Assembly (NCBI GenBank): GCA_015065075.1
Contig: SVRA01000003.1
Coordinates: 1-60,069 of the forward strand
DNA: 60,069 bases
Direction of reading: 5' to 3'
From: Oscillospiraceae bacterium
GTDB taxonomy: Bacteria; Bacillota; Clostridia; Oscillospirales; CAG-272
The notes beneath the pieces are model-generated. The model saw only the letters and a program-made list of their open reading frames with translations, searched no databases and was not told where the DNA came from. A program made the position numbers and the translations under genes. Shown here piece after piece: positions 1 to 8,541 of this stretch; position 1 is the stretch's first letter; the number at the start of each line of letters is the position of its first letter.

Positions 1-18
1 ATGCCCGGAATGTTCTGA
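1..18 (+). CDS. C-terminal end of a gene upstream of recR, probably YbaB/EbfC nucleoid-associated protein (partial, reads ...MPGMF stop)
   Basis: First 18 nt translate MPGMF* and overlap-adjacent to recR start; YbaB proteins commonly end in PGMF/PGLF and ybaB-recR is a conserved order. Only 5 residues visible. Confidence 0.5.
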   Translation: MPGMF

Positions 19-19
19 T

Positions 20-619
20 ATGGCAGAATATATCGAGTCGCTCCAGAAGCTTGCGGAGCAGTTCGGCAGACTTGACGGCGTGGGCAGAAAGAACGCTATG
101 AAAATGGCGTTTTCGGTGCTTGATATGACCGACGAGGAGGCAAGCGAATTCGCCGCGGCTATTCTTGACGCGAAAGCGAAGATACACCTTTGCCCGATCT
201 GTCAGAATATAACCGACAAGGAGGTCTGCCCGATCTGTGCCGACCTGCAAAGAGACAGAAAAACGGTCTGCGTGGTCTCCGACCCCAAGGTCGTCATATC
301 TATGGAAAAGGTAAGGGAATATAAGGGACTTTATCACGTTCTCCACGGAGTTATCTCGCCCACCAACGGCGTCACTCCCGAAAAGCTCAAGATCCGCGAG
401 CTGCTCGCGAGACTTAACGAGGGAGAGATCGAGGAGGTCATAGTTGCGACTAACCCGACGGTCGAGGGAGAGGTCACGGCAATGTACCTTGCCCGTCTAC
501 TCAAGCCGATAGGAATAAAGGTCACACGGCTCGCATACGGCGTGCCTATGGGAAGTGACCTTGAATACGCGGACGAAATAACCCTGTTCCGCGCCCTCGA
601 GGGAAGACGCGATTTTTAA
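20..619 (+). CDS. recR: Recombination mediator protein RecR
   Basis: 199 aa; zinc-finger CPICQNITDKEVCPIC and Toprim region VVSDPK...ATNPTVEGEVTAMYLARLL characteristic of RecR. Confidence 0.95.
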   Translation: MAEYIESLQKLAEQFGRLDGVGRKNAMKMAFSVLDMTDEEASEFAAAILDAKAKIHLCPICQNITDKEVCPICADLQRDRKTVCVVSDPKVVISMEKVREYKGLYHVLHGVISPTNGVTPEKLKIRELLARLNEGEIEEVIVATNPTVEGEVTAMYLARLLKPIGIKVTRLAYGVPMGSDLEYADEITLFRALEGRRDF

Positions 620-627
620 AAGCTTAA

Positions 628-661
628 ACGGGCGAACCTTGTTCGCCCATAAGTTGTTTTT
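628..661 (+). terminator. Rho-independent-type hairpin after recR
   Basis: acGGGCGAACcttGTTCGCCCat followed by a T-rich tail. Confidence 0.55.
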
Positions 662-671
662 ACCGAATTAT

Positions 672-814
672 CGCCGCAAGCGGCGGATGGAGATCAGCGT
701 GAAGGCGAGGTCACTTTTATAGGTAATTAAACTGCTTCACGCGCGAATTTTGCCGACGAGGCAAAATTCAACGATTACTGTTTGTGCCGCCGCAAGCGGC
801 GGATGGAGATCAGA
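672..814 (+). repeat. Leader-type intergenic repeat, copy R1 (upstream of DUF3737 gene)
   Basis: Contains 32-bp near-identical direct repeats (672-703 and 788-819), mini-ORF GTG..TAG 699-722, IR GCGTGAAG/CTTCACGC, hairpin GAATTTTGCC/GGCAAAATTC, hairpin CCGCCGCAAGCGGCGG; homologous to R2 and R3. Confidence 0.8.
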
Positions 815-1663
815 ATGAAATACATAAACCAAAATTATGACGAAGAACGTGCCCTGTACGGCATCGAAGATGCAGAGATCATAAATTGCACCTTCGCAGG
901 CGAGGCCGACGGCGAAAGTGCGCTAAAGGAGTGCAGACGCATCAAGGTTGAGAGCTGTCTGTTTGAATTGCGTTACCCCTTTTGGCACGTAAACGGCGCA
1001 GAAATATCCAACATCACCATGACCGAGACCTGCCGAGCTGCACTTTGGTACGACGATCACGTAAATATCGAAAAAAGCACGCTCCACGGCATAAAAGCTC
1101 TCCGCGAGTGCAAAAACGTCACGCTTTCCGAGTGCGACGTCGATAGCGCGGAGTTCGGCTGGAGATGCTCGGATATTACCGTCAAAAACACCACCGTTAA
1201 CTCCCAATATCCATTTTTTGAGTGCAAGAATATGCAGCTTTCCGAGTTTACCCTCTCGGGCAAGTATTCCTTCCAATACGTCGAAAACGTCGAGATCAGA
1301 AATTCCCATCTCAAGACCAAGGACGCCTTCTGGCACGCCAAGGACGTTATTGTTTACGACAGCGTCATCGAGGGAGAATATCTCGGCTGGTATTCCGAGA
1401 ATCTGCACCTCGTCCGTTGTCATATCAAGGGCACCCAGCCCCTCTGCTATTGCAAAAATCTTATCCTTGACGACTGCTTGACCGAGGATTGCGACCTCTC
1501 GTTTGAAAACAGCGAGGTCAAAGCGACAGTAAATGGCGATATCGTCAGCGTAAAGAATCCCGTCAGCGGCTTTGTCAGAGCAGATAGCATCGGCGAGATC
1601 ATCTGGGACGAAAAGCATAAAAAAGCATCCACTTGTAAAATAGAGTGCACAGTGAAAATATAA
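815..1663 (+). CDS. DUF3737 family protein (predicted right-handed beta-helix)
   Basis: MKYINQNYDEERALYGIEDAEIINCTFAGEADGESALKE...; repeated short beta-strand motifs; ATG at 815 has GGAGAT SD (ORF track start 782 lies inside the repeat). Confidence 0.85.
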   Translation: MKYINQNYDEERALYGIEDAEIINCTFAGEADGESALKECRRIKVESCLFELRYPFWHVNGAEISNITMTETCRAALWYDDHVNIEKSTLHGIKALRECKNVTLSECDVDSAEFGWRCSDITVKNTTVNSQYPFFECKNMQLSEFTLSGKYSFQYVENVEIRNSHLKTKDAFWHAKDVIVYDSVIEGEYLGWYSENLHLVRCHIKGTQPLCYCKNLILDDCLTEDCDLSFENSEVKATVNGDIVSVKNPVSGFVRADSIGEIIWDEKHKKASTCKIECTVKI

Positions 1664-1664
1664 C

Positions 1665-1711
1665 GCAAAAAAGCATCTCCCGTCCGACATTGGACGGGAG
1701 ATGCTTTTTTA
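1665..1711. terminator. Bidirectional terminator between convergent genes
   Basis: aaaaaagcatctcccgtcc-gacatt-ggacgggagatgctttttt. Confidence 0.88.
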
Positions 1712-1717
1712 TGATCG

Positions 1718-3259
1718 TTATTTATTTTTCTTTACGACCCTTTTTACGAAGTTTTCAAGAGACTTGTTCGCGCTCTGGGCATTGCTATCGTAATAAGATG
1801 TAAGCTCGTAGCCGCTTGTCGCTGAGGTGACGTACGGCAGCATATAAAGCATATCGTTGGAAGCGTTTTCAAAGGTCTGACCGAAGTCTGTGCAAACGCT
1901 GTCCCAAACTATCTCAAGCATGTGTCTGTCATCGGGATTGTCGGCAACCTGCTTGCCGAGCAGCTTCTGGTAGAATGCGACCTTTACGCCGTCGCTGTAA
2001 TACGCGAGCATTTCAATGGTCTCTCCGACCATTTCTTCATCCTCAAAGTAAGCGGGAATAGCGAGATAACCACCCCACTGCAGCGAATGGTATTCTGTCT
2101 GATTGCTATCGAACAAAGGATAGGGAACTATACCGAAATCAATATCGTAATGAAGATATTCGGTAAGCTGATTGGTAGAGGATAGAGTCATGAGTGCTCG
2201 ATTAGTTGTGAAGGGAACAGTTATCTCAAAGGACCAATAATCCACGCAAGCGTAATCAGATGCAGCAAGATCCTTGAGCTTACCGACAAGCGCGATGGTC
2301 TTATCCTTGGTTTGTGCGTTGTAGAATGAAACCTCGTAGTTTCCTTGATCGTTCATCTCGACGAGATTGATGCCGCATCCCTCAAGGAAGCCGCACCACG
2401 GAACCCACTGAAGCCCCGTAAAGCCGTACTGATTTTTCTCAACGCTACCGTTGTCTATGTATGCAACCTTGGCGAGATCGATCATCTTATCGATCGTCCA
2501 CTCGTGGTCGTCGACCATCTGATAAATGCTCTTGTCAAGTACGTCGTCGTACTTTTCGAGCAGAGTTTTGTTAAAAGCGATAACGTATGTATAGAGAATA
2601 TTGAAGTCGTTAAAGCCTAGGAAATACATGTCGTCGATTGCAAGCGACTCCATAAAATCCTGATTCCAGTAATCAGCGTCAAGATCTATCTCGGGGATAT
2701 CGTTAAATTTGGTCAGATAACCGTCGGAGACAAGTCCTGCGACGTTAATGCTGACGTGAGTCATCATAAGATCTATTGCGCCTGATTTGGTCTTAACCGC
2801 TGTCTTGAAGGCGCTGGAGTAATCCTCCTCGGTGTTGTGCCAAGCGTACAGCTCGACTCCAAGATGATTTAGGATATCTTCCTGGCGGGCAAATAAAGCT
2901 GCGGATAATACGTCGTTGCCACTTTCTTCTACCCAATAATTATCGATAGGGTTGCAAGAGCCCTCAAGATACAAATAAAATATATCGTCGTAATTTTTCT
3001 TCTCAATATCGGGGACGTCAGGAGTTACCTCCGTGGTCTGCTCCGAAGTCTGTCCCGTGGTCTGCTCCGAAGCCTGTCCCGTGGTCTGCTCAGCGGTCTG
3101 TTCAGCGGTCTGACCCTCAGTCGGTTCAGTGGTTTCGTAGCCGTTGCCAGCAGAAGTCGTAGTATTTTCAGACGTGCCTGAAGCATCACACGCGGCAAAT
3201 ACAGAAAAAACAGAAAGAGCAGCCAATATAAGTGCCAACACTTTAAGCTTAAGTTTCAT
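1718..3259 (-). CDS. Extracellular solute-binding lipoprotein (family-1-like), orphan
   Basis: Lipobox LSVFSVFAAC, low-complexity EQTTGQ linker, periplasmic-binding-like body; no permease/ATPase genes adjacent. Confidence 0.8.
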   Translation of the reverse strand: MKLKLKVLALILAALSVFSVFAACDASGTSENTTTSAGNGYETTEPTEGQTAEQTAEQTTGQASEQTTGQTSEQTTEVTPDVPDIEKKNYDDIFYLYLEGSCNPIDNYWVEESGNDVLSAALFARQEDILNHLGVELYAWHNTEEDYSSAFKTAVKTKSGAIDLMMTHVSINVAGLVSDGYLTKFNDIPEIDLDADYWNQDFMESLAIDDMYFLGFNDFNILYTYVIAFNKTLLEKYDDVLDKSIYQMVDDHEWTIDKMIDLAKVAYIDNGSVEKNQYGFTGLQWVPWCGFLEGCGINLVEMNDQGNYEVSFYNAQTKDKTIALVGKLKDLAASDYACVDYWSFEITVPFTTNRALMTLSSTNQLTEYLHYDIDFGIVPYPLFDSNQTEYHSLQWGGYLAIPAYFEDEEMVGETIEMLAYYSDGVKVAFYQKLLGKQVADNPDDRHMLEIVWDSVCTDFGQTFENASNDMLYMLPYVTSATSGYELTSYYDSNAQSANKSLENFVKRVVKKNK

Positions 3260-3307
3260 AAATATATCCCTCCGCTTACATTTTTGCTTTTAAATATCTA
3301 CAAAAAC

Positions 3308-3336
3308 ATTATAATCCTAAAATAACAAGATGTCAA
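3308..3336 (-). promoter_or_regulatory. SigA-type promoter for the solute-binding lipoprotein
   Basis: Minus strand TTGACA-17 nt-TATAAT. Confidence 0.75.
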
Positions 3337-3352
3337 GAGCAAATCTATATGA

Positions 3353-5515
3353 TTATTTAAAATCAAACACGACCTTGTCCCCGTCAAGCTTGAGCCTTGC
3401 ATTGAATAGCTTACCGTTTTTGGAGGTAAAACCTTGTATTTCCGAGGTTTTTCCCTCGGCAAGCAGCTTGCGCGCGTTGCTGATCGAGATCGGGCGCTTG
3501 CAAATAAAGCTGCCAAATCGGAATTTGCATCCTTCCTTGTATCCCATACAGCCGTAACCGTATCTTCCGCGGACAACGTCCCTTTGACACACGGGGCATC
3601 TACCTACGAGATCTCCGTAGAATCCCGTGTCGGTGTCAAGCTCGATCGGGGCTTCGCGGCGGTCAAAGACCGCGGAGATCTCGTCGCACGCCTGCTTGAC
3701 GCTCTCGTCGACGGTCATCGTACCGCGATAGACCTTTTTGAGTGCCTGACCAAGCACGCTGGTCTTGTATTTGTCCATCGAAATGTTCATCTGCGAGAGC
3801 TGCTCGATGAGATATTCGCCGCCGGGCAGGATCGTGTAAACGTCCTTTTTGAGCTCAATGTATCCCGACTTGCGCGCGTTGTCGATAATACCCGTGCGCG
3901 TCGCCTCGGTGCCAAGCTCAAGACCCTCGAATATCGCTCTGTAATCCTCCTCGTCGTTTTCGACCTCGGAGGAAAGCTCCTCGCCCGATTCCGCGGCGGC
4001 TTTTTCCTTTTCGGCAAGCGCCGCCTTGTCTTCACGGAAGGGATTTTTCAGATAGTTGTTGAGCGTTTCTATGGTGTAGTGACGGGGAGGGGAGGTCTGC
4101 TTTTCGACGGGATGGAAGTTGATATTCACCTCGTCACCCTTTTCAAGCGGCGGCAGGATCTTATCCTTTCTCTCGCTGTCGTCGAATCGCAAAAATCCGC
4201 GTTGGATTATCATCATTCCCTTGAGAGTAAATTGCTCGTATCCGCCAACGTCAATGACGATCTCGGTCTTTTGAGCAAGACATTCTTCTTCGCAGAATAC
4301 CGAAACGAATCGGCGGAAAACCGTCTGATATACCTGCATCTCCTTTTCGGAAAGATGCTCTTTTTTGGGTATCTTGTAGGTCGGAGTCAGCGCCGAGTGG
4401 CTTTCGATCTTCGAGTCGTCGAAGATCGTCTTTTTGTCCTTGAAAACGACGGGATAGCCCAAGTGCTTGATGTTTGAAATGATCTTTTTGATCTTGTCCT
4501 TTTCATTTGTAGCAAGATATTCCGAGTTTGTGCGGGGATAGGTGAGATATCCCTCCTCGTAAAGCTTCTGAACTATCGCAAGGCTCTCCGCCATCGACAT
4601 TTTGTACTTTTTGCCAAGAAGATTTTGAAGCTTTGATAGTGAAAAGAGCTTTCCTGGGTTGACTGTCTCCTTTTTCGTCTTTTTGGATATTACGATAGCC
4701 TTGCTCGCGTTGTATTTGGCACAGAGCGCTTCAGCCTGGGCACGCTTGTCCTTGTCGAATTTCTCTTTGCTGACGAGCTCGATCTCCTCGCCCTTCGTAA
4801 TCTCCTTGGAAACTGCGGCGAGATAGATATCGGGAACGAAGTTGCGTATCGCCATATCTCTGTCGTATATCGCGCGAACTATCGGCACGATAACTCTGCC
4901 AACGCGCAAAAGCGTGCCGCATTTAAGCGTTGCAAATCGGGTAAGATTAACACCGTAAAGCCAATCTATATACGTCCTCGCAAAGCCCTCGTCGGCGAGA
5001 TTCTGATACTCATCCTCGCCCTTCATCTCGATAAGCGCTTTTCCGACCGTCTCGGGAGTCTGATCGGGCAGCCAGAGCCGCATAAATTTCTTGCTCGGAT
5101 CGGCAAGAGCGCCGGTATTCATCACACAAAGACGAATGATTATCTCACCCTCGCGGTCCGAGTCTCCCGCGTTTACTATACAGGTAACGTCGGGTCTCAG
5201 ACAAAGATATTTTATCGTTTCAAACTGTCGCTCAACCCCGGCATCGACCTTTTTGTCTGCCCCTGCGCGAAGCTTGTATTTGAATTCCGAGGGGAAGCAG
5301 GGAAGATTGTCAAGCGTCCATCTCGCGCTTGCATCTCCGCCCGTGTAATCCTCAATATCGCACAAAGAAAAAAGGTGACCGAACGCCCACGTAACTACGT
5401 AGTCGCCACCCTCAAAATATCCGTTTTTCTTTGATAAAGCCGCGCCGCCGTTTTCGACGATACCCGCAACGATATTTCGCGCAAGGCTCGGCTTTTCAGC
5501 AATTATTAACGTCAT
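3353..5515 (-). CDS. topB: DNA topoisomerase III
   Basis: 720 aa MTLIIAEKPSLARNIVAGI...; TOPRIM DREGEIIIRL, YPRTNSEYL active-site region, C-terminal zinc-finger CPVCQRDVVRGRYGYGC. Confidence 0.93.
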   Translation of the reverse strand: MTLIIAEKPSLARNIVAGIVENGGAALSKKNGYFEGGDYVVTWAFGHLFSLCDIEDYTGGDASARWTLDNLPCFPSEFKYKLRAGADKKVDAGVERQFETIKYLCLRPDVTCIVNAGDSDREGEIIIRLCVMNTGALADPSKKFMRLWLPDQTPETVGKALIEMKGEDEYQNLADEGFARTYIDWLYGVNLTRFATLKCGTLLRVGRVIVPIVRAIYDRDMAIRNFVPDIYLAAVSKEITKGEEIELVSKEKFDKDKRAQAEALCAKYNASKAIVISKKTKKETVNPGKLFSLSKLQNLLGKKYKMSMAESLAIVQKLYEEGYLTYPRTNSEYLATNEKDKIKKIISNIKHLGYPVVFKDKKTIFDDSKIESHSALTPTYKIPKKEHLSEKEMQVYQTVFRRFVSVFCEEECLAQKTEIVIDVGGYEQFTLKGMMIIQRGFLRFDDSERKDKILPPLEKGDEVNINFHPVEKQTSPPRHYTIETLNNYLKNPFREDKAALAEKEKAAAESGEELSSEVENDEEDYRAIFEGLELGTEATRTGIIDNARKSGYIELKKDVYTILPGGEYLIEQLSQMNISMDKYKTSVLGQALKKVYRGTMTVDESVKQACDEISAVFDRREAPIELDTDTGFYGDLVGRCPVCQRDVVRGRYGYGCMGYKEGCKFRFGSFICKRPISISNARKLLAEGKTSEIQGFTSKNGKLFNARLKLDGDKVVFDFK

Positions 5516-5551
5516 GATCTATCCGTCCGAAGATATTTTTCTGATACTATC

Positions 5552-5580
5552 ATTTTATCATAATGCCGAGTATTTGTCAA
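5552..5580 (-). promoter_or_regulatory. SigA-type promoter for topB
   Basis: Minus strand TTGACA-17-TAAAAT. Confidence 0.65.
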
Positions 5581-5697
5581 CAAAAAAAGCCCCTTGTTTG
5601 TTCATTGTCAATAAAATATGTGTAAATTAACTGATTGTCGGAAATAATCTTTGTTGAATTTGTCCTGTCGGGAGATGGAAATTTTGGCAGGAAAGCA

Positions 5698-5726
5698 TTG
5701 ACAAGTTAAACAAATTATAGTATAAT
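5698..5726 (+). promoter_or_regulatory. SigA-type promoter for degV-family gene
   Basis: TTGACA-17-TATAAT, about 90 nt 5' UTR. Confidence 0.75.
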
Positions 5727-5817
5727 TAATTTGTATGTGCTGACATTATAGTATAAATAATGTATGAGATATGCGAGGCAAACGACGTAATGCGTCGCAA
5801 AAAGAAATGGAGATTTT

Positions 5818-6681
5818 ATGAGAGATTACGTAATTTTTACAGACTCGTCCTGCGATCTTCCCACTTCCTTGGTAAAGGAATGGGGAATAGAAATACTCTC
5901 GCTTGAGGTAAACATCGAGGGTATTGGAACCTTCCTTAACCACGAGATCGAGCCCGCAAAATTTTACGGATACCTTCGAGACAAGCGCCCCGTAAAGACT
6001 GCTGCGGCAAATATGGAGGGCTTCGTAAATGCATTTGAGAAAATAGTATCCGAGGGCAAGGATATCCTTTATATAGGATTTTCCACGGGACTTTCCGCGA
6101 CCTACGTTGCAGGAAAGAACGCAGCCGAGGAGGTAATGGAAAAGCACCCCGAATGTAAGATCCTCACGGTCGACTCGCTCTGCGCGGCACTCGGTCAGGG
6201 TCTGCTTGTAAAATATGCGGTAGATAAGAAAAACACGGGAGCAACTCTCGAGGAGCTTGCGGCGTACGTCGAGGGACTTAAGCTCAACCTTGCACATTGG
6301 TTCACGGTCGAGGATCTTTTCTTCCTCAAGCGCGGCGGACGCGTATCCGCTGCGACCGCAGTTATGGGAACTGTCCTTCAGATCAAGCCCGTAATGCACG
6401 TTGATAACGACGGAAAGCTTATCAATATGGCAAAGGCGAGGGGCAGAGACGCATCTATCAAGGCTCTCGTTGAAAGAATGAAGCAGACCGTGATTGATCC
6501 CGAAAGGCAGACCGTATATATCTGCCACGGCGACTGCTATGACGATGCAAAGAAGCTTGCCGATATGGTCACCGCTGAATTCGGCATCACCGATATACTT
6601 ATCGACTACGTAGGTCCCGTTATCGGAGCTCATTCGGGTCCCGGCACTCTTGCGCTGTTCTTCATCGGAAGAGAAAGATAA
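5818..6681 (+). CDS. DegV family protein (fatty-acid-binding FakB-like)
   Basis: MRDYVIFTDSSCDLPTSLVKEWGIEILSLEV...FSTGLSATY...GPVIGAHSGPGTLALFF. Confidence 0.92.
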   Translation: MRDYVIFTDSSCDLPTSLVKEWGIEILSLEVNIEGIGTFLNHEIEPAKFYGYLRDKRPVKTAAANMEGFVNAFEKIVSEGKDILYIGFSTGLSATYVAGKNAAEEVMEKHPECKILTVDSLCAALGQGLLVKYAVDKKNTGATLEELAAYVEGLKLNLAHWFTVEDLFFLKRGGRVSAATAVMGTVLQIKPVMHVDNDGKLINMAKARGRDASIKALVERMKQTVIDPERQTVYICHGDCYDDAKKLADMVTAEFGITDILIDYVGPVIGAHSGPGTLALFFIGRER

Positions 6682-6720
6682 TACGGTATACTACCGAAGT
6701 CAAAAAATATTTGAGATACC

Positions 6721-6842
6721 GCACAAGCGGCGTAGTGGAGTTCAGCGTGAAAGGCACTTTGCACTTATAGGCAATTCAACTGCTTCACACACGAATTTTG
6801 CCGATGGCAAAATTCACCGATTATTATTTGTGGAGATATAAA
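6721..6842 (+). repeat. Leader-type intergenic repeat, copy R2 (upstream of fakA-like gene)
   Basis: Homologous to R1/R3; mini-ORF GTG..TAG 6747-6770, GAATTTTGCC-gat-GGCAAAATTC hairpin, TTTGTGGAGAT SD end. Confidence 0.8.
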
Positions 6843-8504
6843 ATGGGTATAACAGGACAATTATATCGCAGTATGGTGCTTTCGGGCGCGGCAATGCTGA
6901 GCGATAGAAAAGAAGAGATAAACAATCTGAACGTGTTTCCAGTTCCCGACGGAGATACGGGTATAAATATGAGCCTTACGATGAGCACGGTAGGACAGGC
7001 GTCCGCAGAGCTCCCCGTAGGCGAGTGTGCCGATAAGGTTGCAGGACTTATGCTTCGTTCGGCAAGAGGAAACAGCGGCGCGATCCTCTCTCTGTTCTTC
7101 AGAGGAATAGGAAAAGCACTCAAGGGCGTATCCGAAGCAGAGCCCAAGGAGCTCGTTGAGGCGTTCAAGAGAGGTACTACCGAAGCATACCGCGCAGTAA
7201 TGAAGCCCACCGAGGGCACGATCCTCACGGTTATGAGAGTAGCGGGCGAGGGAGCTGAAAAGGCATACACTGCGAATAAGAGCATCAGTGTAAACGAGCT
7301 TTTCAAGGTTCTCATCGACAGCGCCGAGGTCGCTCTGGCGCAGACCCCCGATATGCTTCCCGTGCTTAAGCAGACGGGAGTCGTCGACGCAGGCGGTGCA
7401 GGCTTTGTCTGCGTGCTTAAGGGAATGAGAATGGCACTTGAGGGAGATCCTTACGTAGCCAAGAATGCTCCCGTGGACGAGAGCAGCGCACCCGCAGAGG
7501 TCGCAGGCGCGGATTTTGCGGACTTCAATACCGAGGACATCACCTTCGGCTATTGTACCGAATGTATAGTTGACAAAAACGAAAAGTATCTCGGCGAGGA
7601 CACCTCGGGCGAGCTTTACGAGTTTATAAAGAGCATCGGAGACAGCGCCGTGTTCGTAGATGACGAGAGCATCATCAAGCTCCACATACATACGAACGAT
7701 CCGGGCGCAGTTCTCACAAAGGCTATCGAATTTGGAAGTCTTGCAACGGTAAAGATCGAGAATATGAGAAATCAGCATACCGCGCTTACGAGCGAGGCGG
7801 CTGCATCCGAGAGCAACAAGACCGACAAGAAAAAGGTAGCTATTGAGAAGAAGTACGGATTTGTCAGCGTATGTATGGGCGAAGGCGTAAGCGAGATGTT
7901 CCGCGACGTCGGAGTTGATAATATCATCACGGGCGGACAGACTATGAACCCCAGCACGCAGGATATTATCGACGCAGTAATGAAGACCCCCTCCGAGTAC
8001 GTCTTCGTTATGCCTAACAATAAGAATATCTGTATGGTAGCGAGACAGGCATCGGAGATCATCACCGAGCGCAAGGTCGTTGTAATTCCCACGGAGACCG
8101 TGCCTCAGGGTATGGCGGCTATGATCGCGTACAACCCCGATGCAGAGGCAGAGGTCGTCGAAAGGGAAATGAACGACGCGGCAAAGATGGTAACGTCAAT
8201 GTCGGTAACCTTTGCCGTCAGAGATACCGAGATCGACCGCTTCAAGATCAAAAAAGGACAGTTCCTCGGTCTTGTTGAAAACAAGATTGCCTGCGTGAGC
8301 AACGAGAGCTTCGATTGCGTAAAGCAGCTCACCAGAGGAATGACGGGCGCCGTGTACGTCACCGTATTTTACGGCGAGGACGTAAGCGAGGAGACCGCAA
8401 ACAAGGTCGCTGAAATGATCTCGAATAAGGTCGGAGAGAACTGCGAGGTCGCAGTTCTTTACGGCGGCCAGCCCCTCTACGATTATATAATTTCCGTTGA
8501 ATAA
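6843..8504 (+). CDS. DAK2 domain protein, fatty acid kinase FakA-like (YloV family)
   Basis: NLNVFPVPDGDTGINMSLTM nucleotide-binding motif; C-terminal FakA domain (VLYGGQPLYDYIISVE); adjacent to DegV gene; SD-preceded ATG at 6843. Confidence 0.88.
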   Translation: MGITGQLYRSMVLSGAAMLSDRKEEINNLNVFPVPDGDTGINMSLTMSTVGQASAELPVGECADKVAGLMLRSARGNSGAILSLFFRGIGKALKGVSEAEPKELVEAFKRGTTEAYRAVMKPTEGTILTVMRVAGEGAEKAYTANKSISVNELFKVLIDSAEVALAQTPDMLPVLKQTGVVDAGGAGFVCVLKGMRMALEGDPYVAKNAPVDESSAPAEVAGADFADFNTEDITFGYCTECIVDKNEKYLGEDTSGELYEFIKSIGDSAVFVDDESIIKLHIHTNDPGAVLTKAIEFGSLATVKIENMRNQHTALTSEAAASESNKTDKKKVAIEKKYGFVSVCMGEGVSEMFRDVGVDNIITGGQTMNPSTQDIIDAVMKTPSEYVFVMPNNKNICMVARQASEIITERKVVVIPTETVPQGMAAMIAYNPDAEAEVVEREMNDAAKMVTSMSVTFAVRDTEIDRFKIKKGQFLGLVENKIACVSNESFDCVKQLTRGMTGAVYVTVFYGEDVSEETANKVAEMISNKVGENCEVAVLYGGQPLYDYIISVE

Positions 8505-8538
8505 ACAAAAAACCGAGTGCATCGCACTCGGTTTTTTA
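8505..8538. terminator. Bidirectional terminator between convergent genes
   Basis: aaaaaaccgagtgc-atc-gcactcggtttttt. Confidence 0.88.
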
Positions 8539-8541
8539 TTA

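Noticed and set aside
923-1690. Long minus-strand ORF (255 aa) opposite the DUF3737 gene
   Set aside because: Shadow ORF from codon bias; no SD and no recognisable domain; the + strand protein is a clear family member
3025-3130. Repeats as a CRISPR array
   Set aside because: In-frame low-complexity linker codons; no regular repeat-spacer structure; no cas genes in the window
3434-4477. 347-aa + strand ORF opposite topB
   Set aside because: Antisense shadow of a well-recognised topoisomerase III
5746-6633. 295-aa minus ORF opposite degV
   Set aside because: Antisense shadow; composition not protein-like
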